A stretch of DNA of 64,000 nucleotides from Apus apus. Lineage: Eukaryota; Chordata; Aves; Apodiformes; Apodidae. The position numbers were made by a program, and so were the translations under genes. Below are positions 26,201 through 32,950 of the stretch, piece by piece (position 1 is the first letter of the stretch; every line of letters begins with the position of its first letter). The stretch covers positions 144,384,858 to 144,448,857 of the forward strand of contig NC_067282.1 in assembly GCF_020740795.1 (NCBI RefSeq), given 5' to 3'. The notes under the pieces were generated by a model that saw nothing but the letters and a program-made list of their open reading frames with translations, did no database searches and was not told where the DNA came from.

Positions 26201-29200
26201 GAAGCCACAAAAGCAGTTCAGGCTGATCCTTGTGCAAATCAACAAGTGTGTATTACACTGCATTTTTATGCAAGCAGTTTTGTGAAGAAGGCGTTAAAGT
26301 CTAAAGTCAGACTATGCAGGGATGTGGGTTCAATGGAATGAATAAAAAGCTTGTATTTAAATTCATTTTTATATGTGTCCTTTTTATATTACCTCTAACA
26401 AAGAACCACAATCAGCTGTTCCTCTTTTTTGGTACAGCTTACAGTAATAACTGGCAGAACAGAGGCCAGAGGGAAAATTAAGATAGATTACTATGTAACA
26501 TTTGCTTTACTTGCTTATAAATTGCAGCCGAGCGTCCTCCAAAGCTTGGGTTTAAATTAGCTGCTCTGCCTCTTATTTCAGAAAAGAGTAACATTTATCA
26601 GTTTTTATTCAAGTAATCAGGGCCACTAAAATAACTGAAACAAAGATATAAAGAAAAACATTTTTATTGAATCTGATAAACTCCAATTACTTAAGGGGCT
26701 ATAAAGAATGTCTGTAAGACCACTGGAGAAATTTAGCTCTGGATTGTTCCTTTATGGACGGACTAGTATTCTGAACCACATAGAAATATGCATATTTGTT
26801 TCTCATCCTTAACTATTATAGAATAGTTGTTTAGATTTTCAGGTCTCCAGTACTGCTTTCACTAGTCCTCCATGATCATCTCCTTCAACAAAATATTACA
26901 GTAAAAGATTATATTGCAGTTTTATCTTCATTTCTACCAAGAAAATATTATAAAAGAGGCTAAAGAAGGTTGATTTTAATGGAGGAGATGGAATGGGTTT
27001 CTTTGTTTGGTTGGTTTGGTTTTTGTTGTCATGTGTTTTTGTTTGTTGGAGTTTTTTTGTTTGTTTTGCTTGTTTTTTGGTTTTGGATGTTTGTTGTTTT
27101 ATTTTATTTTTTAATATTAATGTTTTAGGAAACATGCATTTTATAAAATGGAATTGCTACACTGTTTGAAATTCCAAAGACTGGTGTTCAGCTTATAACA
27201 ACTTCAAGTGAACACTCAGTAAAAAATAATTTTGACTTAAAGGTGGAAATTGTTTTAAAAGTGAGATGACAGGCATTAGAGATTTTTTTGTAATCTCTCC
27301 TGCAAACACAAATTTTTTTTGGATGAGAGCCACAGAGATGATGGATTAGCTCATTACATTAAGCAAACATTAGTCAATTTGCTTCTCAGTCTCCATTATA
27401 CTTCATGGTTAATATTCCACAAAGACCAGAGCATAGGGTCATTTTTGTGACCCAGACAGAATTTGACACATTTTTTATTTTTAACTCACTATTTTCTGCT
27501 AAGAAATTGCTAAATTTGTATGGGGTCTGTATGACATCCAGCAGCTGTCTGAGAAGGAAAACATTTTTTAATGAAAAATAATGTATTATTTTTTAAGCAG
27601 CAAGATGTAAGATCCAAGAGGTATTGTTTCACCAACATTTGCAAAATTAATTTCATCCCAGCTTGACTCCAAATTATTTTCTCACTCCAAAAATATACTT
27701 CCATTTCTCTGAGCATAGATCATGATTTTCTATTGCTTCTCTGTGTGTAGCAATAAAGAAGACTGATACTGGAAACAGAATAGGAGAAAGGGAAGCTGTA
27801 TCTCTCAAAACCTATCTGGGATGACCACTAAGTCTTTGTGTTTCCTGTACGCTAGGCCGTTATCAGTTTGCAAAGAAAACCATAAAAAACCACCACATTT
27901 TAAAATGGTGTAAAACTGAGTAGCAAGTACTAGGAAAGTGAACTGTGATAATCTCCACAAAAAGCTGAATGAGCTTGTTCAGTATTTTTCTTTATTTTCC
28001 AAGTGCTTTAAAACAGCTCATTTCCAAGAGAAACCGTATTAATCTCTACTATTTAATTGAACAGAATTCATGTATTAATTAATGGTTACCAGAGCTATAA
28101 GTACTGGACTGAAGTAGTGGCTATATAATTATTTCACTCTTCTCACATCTTGTTATACAGCTGAAAATTACTGTGAAGCCCACCTCAAAGCTTAAAGCAG
28201 GAAAAGGAAACCATGTGATGGTTGGAGGGACTACCACCTATCTTCAGTCAGTCCCTTAGGGGAAAAAGAAAAGAGGGGCTGAAAAGAAGCCATGGCTAAA
28301 TGTTCTACAATATGACTGATCTATAAAATAAGTAAAATACCTGAGAATCTCAGAGTGATCGAAAAGGAGGATAAACTTCATATTGGAGGTTTGCCCACAT
28401 AGGGATGTGCATTGTATATCTTACATGCAGCCACATGGGTAAGCTGTGCAAAGAAGAGGTAGTCTAGCCTCTGGACTACCATCTTTGAGATTATCACACT
28501 AAAACTCCCTCCCTTCAGCTTATGTAAATAAAAGGTGAATGAAAGCAGTCTGTCCATGGCTGTTCAGAGCATGTTCTGTGCTTTAGGGGTCCATTCTGCT
28601 GATTTAGCATGTCAAGGTGTTAACATCACCTGATGCTGCAGGTCTCAAAGCTTACGGCAACTCTTGCTGACTTTTGAGGGGCTATGTCCTTGAATTGGTT
28701 CAGTGTGGATGCAGGATCAGTAGCTCTAGGAGACCCTGCCCACAGCTGACTGAGTTCACATGGCATGATTTGGGATCACTGGTAGATAAAGATGAAAAAC
28801 ACCACAAACAGGCCAAAATGCTCCCATGTCAGTGATAACAATGAGGGAAATAAGGACAGACTGAAAAAGACCCACAGTTTGTACAGCACACAGTGGGGTT
28901 TTTTTCTGTATGTTTCATGACATGAAAGGTACTTTTGCATTGTCCCAAACATGCTGAACAAATTATAGTACTTTCAGAAGGGAAGACAAATTCAAATTAA
29001 TTTTCTTAGGTTTATTTTTTTAACTAACCATTTCTTGTCACAAAATAATAGAAAAGAAGCTGTAGACATTGTTCTCATAAGCTGTATCTGCAAACAGTTC
29101 TGAGTCCTTATGCTCCCTTTGATCTCTTTTGCCACTACACATGTAGTGCTACTTTGACATTTCCAGAGCTGTTTTGATATCATCAAAGAAGCTGCAAGCT

Positions 29201-31231
29201 GATTCTCTGCAGAAATGCAAATATAAACTACCTGGTAATTCTGTTTTCTGTAAGAAAGCAAGCAAGCTAATAAAATTGTCTGATAAATGAAATTACAAGT
29301 AAATCAGCAGGTGGCAAATTTAATCTTAAGGTTTAACAAGTAATCATAGTCAATGGATTGTAATAAATTAAATACTACACTAAAGCACTTGAATGGTGTA
29401 TTGTGTATTAAGTTTATTTGGTGTAGATATTTTCTTAATAGTATTATAAATATTTGTCCAACCCTGGGTCAGATTCACGGCTCTATTTTAACATCTGAGG
29501 TCACTCATGTACACATAAAGTGGATGTAAAACATAACCTGATGGCTTTTCATATCTATTTGCAGTAAAGCAACACCATGAGGTGTAGAGTAACAGCACAG
29601 AGGAGTTTGTACTGTAAAATAGTAATTCTTGCAGTAATACTGTCAGTGAACTTCTGTTTCAGTACGCGTATAATGCTATTACAATTCCCTTGCTTATTAA
29701 AGAGTTTCCTTATTGCATCCTATGCCTCTGCATCTGGTAGTGAGCAAACATAAATTACACATTTTAGTGCAGTGAATCTCATGTTTCCTAGGAGTGATTC
29801 TCAAGAGGCACAGAGCGTGTTGCAGTTACAGTGCCATATGGGCATGTCAGGGAGTACCTGTTCTTATGTCGCCCTTCCAGTGACATTGGGGGAGATTAAA
29901 CCCTTTTTTTAAAACAAACCTCTGTGCAATGGTAAGTCCTACTGTTCCCCAAAGAAAAGCACAAGTGTCTGTTATTCATTCGTTCTCTCAAGAGAGAAGA
30001 GATAGAAAACTATTATAAGAGGACAGCTGAGGTATACACTTAAGTTCAGAGCAGGAAAACTGATTCAAAGTGCAACATACTGTTCAGTGCTGTAGGAGCA
30101 TTTGCTTTCTATGAATCCTGATTTTATTTTCAAACAAAATACTACACTTTGTTGTTTTTCTTTGAAAACTGCTATACAATTTCTAATCCTTTGCATTTCT
30201 GTTTGATACAGTAGTAGTATTCATAAAACCTTCAGTACTAGAAAGGAATAATTAATCTTTAGCAGGTTAGAGGAAGGGATGGAAATTGTTGCAGCATTTG
30301 TTTAGATTTATGTCTAGAACTATGGAAGCACCTTCTGCATTGCAGTTGTGGACAAGCTAAATATCACCATCTCTATGAGGTAGGCAAACTGTTATTTTAT
30401 GACTTAAAACTGCAGAGACATGCCTAGAGAAGAGTTAACCACATGGCCAAGGGTACTCAATAGCTCCAAAACAATGTCAGGAATGCAGCTGCATTCACTT
30501 CCATTCCCTATTCTTCATGTTAAGCACAGACTGTTGCTTCCTTTGTATTGTGTATGTCTCTGAGCCACAATTTATTTGCCACTGCCAGAGCTGCAGTTTC
30601 AGTAGAGGTTCTTACACCTGCTTTAGAGAAGCCAATGCCATGGTCCTACATGGTCCTACTTGTCTGTCACTGACTCTTAACTCCTATGTCACTTGAATTG
30701 ATGTCCTATAAACCCACACTAAATTGAAAGTCTCACCATGCATACTTTTTATTAAAAACTAAACACATTAAAAGTATTCCTTCTAAAGACTTCTCCTTAA
30801 AGAAAATATGGATATGTTCTTGGATATGTTGGTTCTGTTCCCCCTTCCACACATACATCATTGTACAAAAAGAAGAAATACAATACTGCTTTGTACTGCT
30901 TTACTAGTTTAACCTGGTTCTTCAGCTCTGTGGCACGAATCAAGGCAGTTTAAGTTCTTATAGTGATGACTTCTCAGTGACCTTCCCAGTCCTTCAAATT
31001 TGAGTCCTTGATTTTTCTAAGAGCTATGCTTATTTAGGTATTTGCCTTTCTTTGTGCGCACCACAGACTTATCTAGCATGACTAGCTACTGCACTACAGG
31101 TTTTGTTAGAAAGAAAATTAAAGTGTACTTACACTGCTGGGGTATAAGAGTGGCAGAGGAAGCAGAAGAAGGGGAATGAGAAGAACAAGCAAAAGATTTC
31201 TGGATCGGAGAATCTCCTTCATCATAGCCAT
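4460..31231 (-). CDS. SLC13A4: SLC13A4, sodium-dependent sulfate/anion symporter (16 coding exons)
   Basis: Plasma-membrane Na+-coupled anion symporter of the SLC13 (DASS) family. SLC13A4 (NaS2/SUT-1) carries sulfate and is known from placenta and high endothelial venules in mammals. I joined 16 exons on the minus strand: 31133-31231, 24904-25032, 22185-22321, 21455-21636, 20700-20754, 18987-19026, 18187-18264, 16525-16715, 15379-15498, 12403-12504, 11179-11280, 9988-10085, 8498-8628, 7507-7668, 5312-5449, 4460-4597. They total 1902 nt, or 633 residues plus stop, close to the ~626 of the human protein. Every intron is GT-AG and every junction keeps phase. Visible motifs are the first SNT sodium/substrate motif at residues 139-141 (LSNTSTTAMVMP), the second SNPAT motif at 527-531, MLPVGNPPNAIVFSYG in exon 15, and an N-glycosylation site NIT at 628-630. 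The sequence resembles SLC13A4 far more than SLC13A1, A2, A3 or A5 (for example EASCAYVLIVTAVFWVSE). Confidence 0.97.
4598..5311 (-). other. SLC13A4 intron 15
   Basis: GT-AG intron of 714 bases. Apart from a TG/TA-rich patch near 4676-4710 and the long TTA microsatellite, nothing was recognised. Confidence 0.85.
5151..5239. repeat. (TTA)n microsatellite, ~29 units
   Basis: An uninterrupted run of about 89 bases of TTA. On the gene strand it is (TAA)n, starting about 73 bases inside intron 15 after the exon 15 donor. It produces a spurious poly-asparagine reading on the minus strand. Confidence 0.98.
5312..5449 (-). CDS. SLC13A4: SLC13A4 exon 15
   Basis: Residues 543-588, phase 0 at both ends, 138 nt. 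It holds INPLYTLIPVTMCISF and the SLC13 signature region MLPVGNPPNAIVFSYG, the re-entrant/helix region near the transport site. Acceptor CTTCCAG, donor GTGAGT. Confidence 0.97.
5450..7506 (-). other. SLC13A4 intron 14
   Basis: GT-AG intron of 2057 bases. It contains a solo LTR in the opposite orientation to the gene. Nothing else was recognised. Confidence 0.85.
5928..6464 (+). mobile_element. solo LTR of an avian endogenous retrovirus
   Basis: About 537 bases starting TGTCCTGGTTTTGG and ending GGGGTTAAACCACA (TG...CA boundaries). Inside are a TATA-like ATATAAAT at 6151-6158 and ATTAAA at 6340-6345, in the order expected for an LTR. Sections such as 'gaccaaagggttattccac' and 'gtggtgcttagttgcc' are ones I recognise as typical of a common bird ERV LTR family (probably ERVL/ERVK-like; the exact name is not certain). 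No internal retroviral sequence or second LTR is next to it, so it is a recombined solo LTR. It is antisense to SLC13A4. No clean target-site duplication was found. Confidence 0.82.
7507..7668 (-). CDS. SLC13A4: SLC13A4 exon 14
   Basis: Residues 489-542, 162 nt, phase 0 at both ends. It contains SGLSTWIG and the second sodium/substrate motif, VSNPATITIFLPIL, with S527, N528 and T531. In family structures this repeats the first SNT motif by internal pseudo-symmetry. Acceptor TTTCTCCAG, donor GTGAGT. Confidence 0.97.
7669..8497 (-). other. SLC13A4 intron 13
   Basis: GT-AG intron of 829 bases with a weak donor (GTACTG). No repeat or other feature was recognised. Confidence 0.85.
8498..8628 (-). 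CDS. SLC13A4: SLC13A4 exon 13
   Basis: 131 nt that complete Gly445 (G|GG) and code for residues 446-488. It holds DPIITWKDFQKTMPWEIV and LVGGGYALAAGCK. The ITWKDFQ...MPW...LVGGGYALA block is strongly conserved in SLC13 transporters. Acceptor GATACAG, donor GTACTG, which lacks the usual G at +5. Confidence 0.96.
9292..9530 (-). mobile_element. 5S rRNA-headed, CR1-tailed SINE-like element
   Basis: Read on the minus strand, the 5' part (9530 to 9394) is a nearly full-length 5S rRNA copy. It has GGCCATACCACCCTGA at the start, GGAAGCTAACCAGGGTC (the box A region), GTTAGTACTTG, and GGGGCTGTAGGCTT at the 3' end. About 18 bases of the 5' end are duplicated in a slightly changed form. The 3' end of the 5S copy passes directly into about 100 bases of CR1 3' end (GGTCTAGTGGAAAGTG, AATTAGATGATCTTTAAGG, ATTCTATGA at 9292-9300). 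A (CAA/TAA)-type tail follows, seen as TTATTATTGTTGTTG on the plus strand at about 9261-9290. A pol III head with a LINE 3' tail is SINE structure. The promoter boxes carry several changes, so the copy is probably inactive. Confidence 0.85.
9394..9530 (-). pseudogene. 5S rRNA-derived sequence (not a functional rRNA gene)
   Basis: The head of the composite element. It aligns by eye to vertebrate 5S rRNA along its whole length of about 121 nt, with an extra ~17 bases from a duplicated 5' end and many substitutions. Box A reads AGCTAACCAGGG and the intermediate/box C region reads TATGGAAGACTACC. There is no T-run terminator straight after it; it runs into CR1 sequence instead. Confidence 0.85.
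9988..10085 (-). CDS. SLC13A4: SLC13A4 exon 12
   Basis: 98 nt that complete Lys412, code for residues 413-444 and give one base to Gly445. It contains GYRTDATVSVFLGFLLFLIP and AKKPCFGKREK, a transmembrane helix followed by a basic cytosolic stretch. Acceptor TTTCCTAG, donor GTGAGA. Confidence 0.96.
10086..11178 (-). other. SLC13A4 intron 11
   Basis: GT-AG intron of 1093 bases, AT-rich, with short A-runs near 10689 and 10797 and a (CAAA)n patch near 10830. No gene or transposon was recognised. Confidence 0.8.
11179..11280 (-). CDS. SLC13A4: SLC13A4 exon 11
   Basis: 102 nt that complete Ser378, code for residues 379-411 and give two bases to Lys412. It reads YPEMVTGFFFILMTLLWF then TREPGFVPGWSSFFE. 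The FTREPGFVPGW block is a hallmark of animal SLC13 members. Acceptor TTTTCCTAG, donor GTAAGT. Confidence 0.97.
11281..12402 (-). other. SLC13A4 intron 10
   Basis: GT-AG intron of 1122 bases. Nothing beyond AT-rich unique-looking sequence was seen. Confidence 0.8.
12403..12504 (-). CDS. SLC13A4: SLC13A4 exon 10
   Basis: 102 nt that complete Asn344, code for residues 345-377 and give two bases to Ser378. It holds FKETCSVSKKKKTKRE and a charged stretch ending in EEYKKLGNV, a lysine-rich cytosolic loop. Acceptor TATCTCAG, donor GTAAAA. Confidence 0.95.
12505..15378 (-). other. SLC13A4 intron 9
   Basis: GT-AG intron of 2874 bases. It contains a CAA-rich simple repeat at its 5' end (12551-12621) and nothing else that I recognise. 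Confidence 0.8.
12551..12621. repeat. CAA/A-rich simple repeat
   Basis: Interrupted CAA and CAAAA units over about 70 bases. Its reverse strand creates a poly-Cys/Val/Phe open frame, which is not a gene. Confidence 0.85.
15379..15498 (-). CDS. SLC13A4: SLC13A4 exon 9
   Basis: 120 nt that complete Asn304, code for residues 305-343 and give two bases to Asn344. It reads HYPDAEVVNFGTWFLFSFPI and then a hydrophobic stretch ending WMHWLFLGC, a transmembrane helix. Acceptor TTCCTTTGCAG, donor GTGAGT. Confidence 0.97.
15499..16524 (-). other. SLC13A4 intron 8
   Basis: GT-AG intron of 1026 bases. The open frames in it have no splice context. No repeat family was recognised. Confidence 0.8.
16525..16715 (-). 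CDS. SLC13A4: SLC13A4 exon 8
   Basis: 191 nt coding for residues 241-303, with two bases given to Asn304. The first ~20 residues (AQILVLPPKSSELGLST) belong to the variable cytosolic loop. The rest is highly conserved: HDHMVCKCLSLSISYAAT, IGGLTTIIGTSTSLIFLEHF. The GGLTTIIGTSTSLI segment is part of the transport core. Acceptor CCCCTCACAG, donor GTAAGT. Confidence 0.96.
16716..18186 (-). other. SLC13A4 intron 7
   Basis: GT-AG intron of 1471 bases. Nothing was recognised in it. Confidence 0.8.
18187..18264 (-). CDS. SLC13A4: SLC13A4 exon 7
   Basis: 78 nt, phase 0 at both ends, residues 215-240 (SMNGVHMIANPIGKRNSKSN then GQHIPQ). It belongs to the poorly conserved cytosolic loop. The NGV...NPI pattern matches the mammalian protein. 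Because its length is a multiple of three and it is in phase 0, skipping it would keep the frame. Acceptor TCCCTACAG, donor GTAAGG. Confidence 0.9.
18265..18986 (-). other. SLC13A4 intron 6
   Basis: GT-AG intron of 722 bases with a weak donor (GTATTG). It includes a 43-bp tandem duplication and CAA-rich sequence. Confidence 0.8.
18416..18512. repeat. 43-bp tandem duplication plus CAA-rich tail
   Basis: The segment starting CACTGGAAAAACAATAAGAT at 18416 recurs at 18459 with a period of 43 bases. The second copy ends in CAAAACA and CAA units. Confidence 0.85.
18987..19026 (-). CDS. SLC13A4: SLC13A4 exon 6 (40-nt small exon)
   Basis: A small exon found by phase and similarity. It completes residue 201 (GA|T, Asp) and codes for residues 202-214, ATTTDFSSLMHSK, corresponding to NADLTTLMHNEN in mammalian SLC13A4. 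It exactly repairs the phase mismatch between exon 5 (ends after two codon bases) and exon 7 (starts in phase 0). Acceptor TTTATTTTTAG is good; the donor GTATTG is weak. It carries an (ACT)3 run coding for three threonines. It is too short to appear as an open reading frame. Confidence 0.88.
19027..20699 (-). other. SLC13A4 intron 5
   Basis: GT-AG intron of 1673 bases. Nothing was recognised in it. Confidence 0.8.
20700..20754 (-). CDS. SLC13A4: SLC13A4 exon 5
   Basis: 55 nt that complete Gly183, code for residues 184-200 (LSEKHGQPSLELIFINE) and give GA to residue 201. It matches the QPSLELIFVNEE block of mammalian SLC13A4 in the large cytosolic loop. Acceptor TTCATTGCAG, donor GTAAGA. Confidence 0.93.
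20755..21454 (-). other. SLC13A4 intron 4
   Basis: GT-AG intron of 700 bases. Nothing was recognised in it. Confidence 0.8.
21455..21636 (-). CDS. SLC13A4: SLC13A4 exon 4
   Basis: 182 nt that complete Met122, code for residues 123-182 and give one base to Gly183. It starts LLLCFMCCTTVLSMW and carries the first SNT motif, LSNTSTTAMVMPIVEAVL (S139, N140, T141), which binds sodium and substrate in the family. It ends in an acidic stretch (NAEEEHEV...EENEPI). Acceptor TTGTACTCCAG, donor GTATTT. Confidence 0.97.
21637..22184 (-). other. SLC13A4 intron 3
   Basis: GT-AG intron of 548 bases. Nothing was recognised in it. Confidence 0.8.
22185..22321 (-). CDS. SLC13A4: SLC13A4 exon 3
   Basis: 137 nt coding for residues 77-121, with AT given to Met122. 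It reads VAAEYFKNTTLLLMGVICVA, then VEKWNLHKRIALRMV. The EKWNLHKRIALR block is nearly invariant in animal SLC13 proteins. Acceptor CTTAATGCAG, donor GTGAGT. It is easily missed because it lies on the strand opposite the longer open frames in the same place. Confidence 0.97.
22322..24903 (-). other. SLC13A4 intron 2
   Basis: GT-AG intron of 2582 bases. No transposon or RNA gene was recognised. Confidence 0.8.
24904..25032 (-). CDS. SLC13A4: SLC13A4 exon 2
   Basis: 129 nt, phase 0 at both ends, residues 34-76. It starts EASCAYVLIVTAVFW and continues VSEVVPLGAAALVPAFLYP, covering two membrane segments near the N-terminus. This block discriminates SLC13A4 from its paralogues. Acceptor TCTCCCTACAG, donor GTCAGA. 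Confidence 0.97.
25033..31132 (-). other. SLC13A4 intron 1
   Basis: The longest intron of the gene (6.1 kb). It contains a T/G-rich simple repeat at about 27000-27110. No coding sequence, RNA gene or clear transposon was recognised; the open frames here are short and unrelated to known proteins. Confidence 0.8.
27000..27110. repeat. T/TG-rich low-complexity tract
   Basis: About 110 bases of TTTG, TTGG and T-runs. Its reverse strand gives a Lys/Gln/Thr-rich open frame that is not a gene. Confidence 0.85.
31133..31231 (-). CDS. SLC13A4: SLC13A4 exon 1 (start codon)
   Basis: 99 coding nt, residues 1-33 (MAMMKEILRSRNLLLVLL then IPLLLLPLPLLYPSS), the first hydrophobic segment. I chose the first ATG (31229-31231). 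It has A at -3 and G at +4, and an in-frame TGA lies 26 codons upstream at 31307-31309. ATGs at codons 3 and 4 are alternatives. Donor GTAAGT. The LLLLPLP motif matches the mammalian exon. Confidence 0.93.
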
Positions 31232-32861
31232 CCTCTTACTTTCTGCTGGCTTTCTTCTCCTTAGGTTTCTTCTCTTGTTCCTCCAACTTCCACTCCACGT
31301 TTTCCTTCACCTGTGCCTGGATTTCTGTGAAAAAGTGTCTCACTGCTTCATTTCCTATCTCCACCCAGTCTCCTAAAATAGCTTTCTTAATTTATTTAGT
31401 CTTCAAGATGTTGTTTTGAAAAGATTTTTCAATTAAAAAGACATTCAGTTGTAGGGCCCACCAGCATCTCCAAATTATTGTCATACCAAAATTTGCAGAG
31501 GTTTGCAAGATGGAGCATAGTGATCTTTTGAAAATTTTTCTTTTTAATTCTGAATCAGAGGTGTATCTGTGTTACAACCTTATCCTCATGTTTTTGAAAG
31601 TTTTTTTCTTCCATTTTTCTAGCACTGCAATTCTTGTTTTCATAAAACAGGTGAGATGTTTTGGGCTGCTTCTTTTCCTCCTGTTTGATGATTTGAATGC
31701 CTCAGACAAGTTTCTTTTCTGCTGAGGAATTATTGAAACCAACAATTTATTGTTCAGTGCACCAAAGCAAACTTGAGGTATTATTTAAAAAAAAAAATAA
31801 TAAAAAATTAAACCAACTGTAGCTCCTCCAAATTTTGTCTCTTTGCTATAGTTTTGGCTTCTACTTTGTATCTACCTTTACCCTACTTTTGCCCTGAGCT
31901 TGGAATTCACAGGGCAGCAATTCCAACACAGATTATACTTGGTCTCAAGACAAAAAAACTTCTTAAAAAGCTTCACACAACTCAAATTCACCAATGAGGG
32001 CTGTAGAATGTAGTAGTTGCTCCACCCATTATCCAAAACCCAGTCAGAACATTTGAGAAAATCATCAGCGTCCTCCTTCTAACATGCACACAGACAGAAA
32101 GACCTTTTTTAAATTGCTGAACAGTTTGTTACTGTTTCAAGGTCACAGTACTGATGATAAATAAATAATCATTGTTTTCTAAACAGTATCTTTTGTCTTT
32201 CGTGTTTCTTCCATCCTGATTCATGAATGTCACCTATTCATAAGGCATGGGCTGATCTTTGTACTGTTCCGTGTGCCCTCAGTGACTGTAGGATTCAGAT
32301 TCAGACTGAGAATTTTTAGGCTTTCTACTCTAGTCTTCTACAATGTTTCTACAACTCTGCCATTATTAATGCTTTTTGTGGGGCAGAAAGTACTGGAGAT
32401 TTAGAACAGAATCCATTGGCTGGTTGCATCCACAACCTGTAGTCAGACATCCATTTGCCCTGTATTTCACAGGAAGCCACACACCTAGGATTTTCTATGC
32501 TCCCAAACCTTTCTTGTCTCTTGCCTCCCACACTCCATTAGTCAGACACATACTGAACTCCCCACACTGAGCTGGGATGCCTCTGTGACACTGAGCTCTG
32601 GAGAACTGGCAAAGGCAGACCTGCAGAGGAGTTTGATGTGCAGGGTGAATTCTTCTAAAATTAGCAACTGTATCTAAGACTGTGTAACTTTTCTATACCT
32701 TGAAACTTCCATCAAGCAACAAAACTTTGAGACCCTTCAGGAAAATTTAACAATTCATTCTGGAAGCAAAAATATAGTTAATGTGGAGACTGGGTTGGCC
32801 AATACAGCTGGGGAAATTATACCTGTTCTTTCAGTTGTTTCAGGGAAATTAAAACAATGCC

Positions 32862-32950
32862 TAAAATAAAATAAAAAACAAACAACAAACCCCAAACAAA
32901 AACAACAATAAATTAAAAAAAATTAAGGGCTTTATTAAAAAAAAAAAAAG
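32862..32950. repeat. A-rich simple repeat
   Basis: AAAT, CAAA and A-run units over about 90 bases, outside any exon. Confidence 0.8.

Noticed and set aside
26896-27135. Lys/Gln/Thr-rich minus-strand open frame
   Set aside because: Translation of a T/G-rich low-complexity tract.
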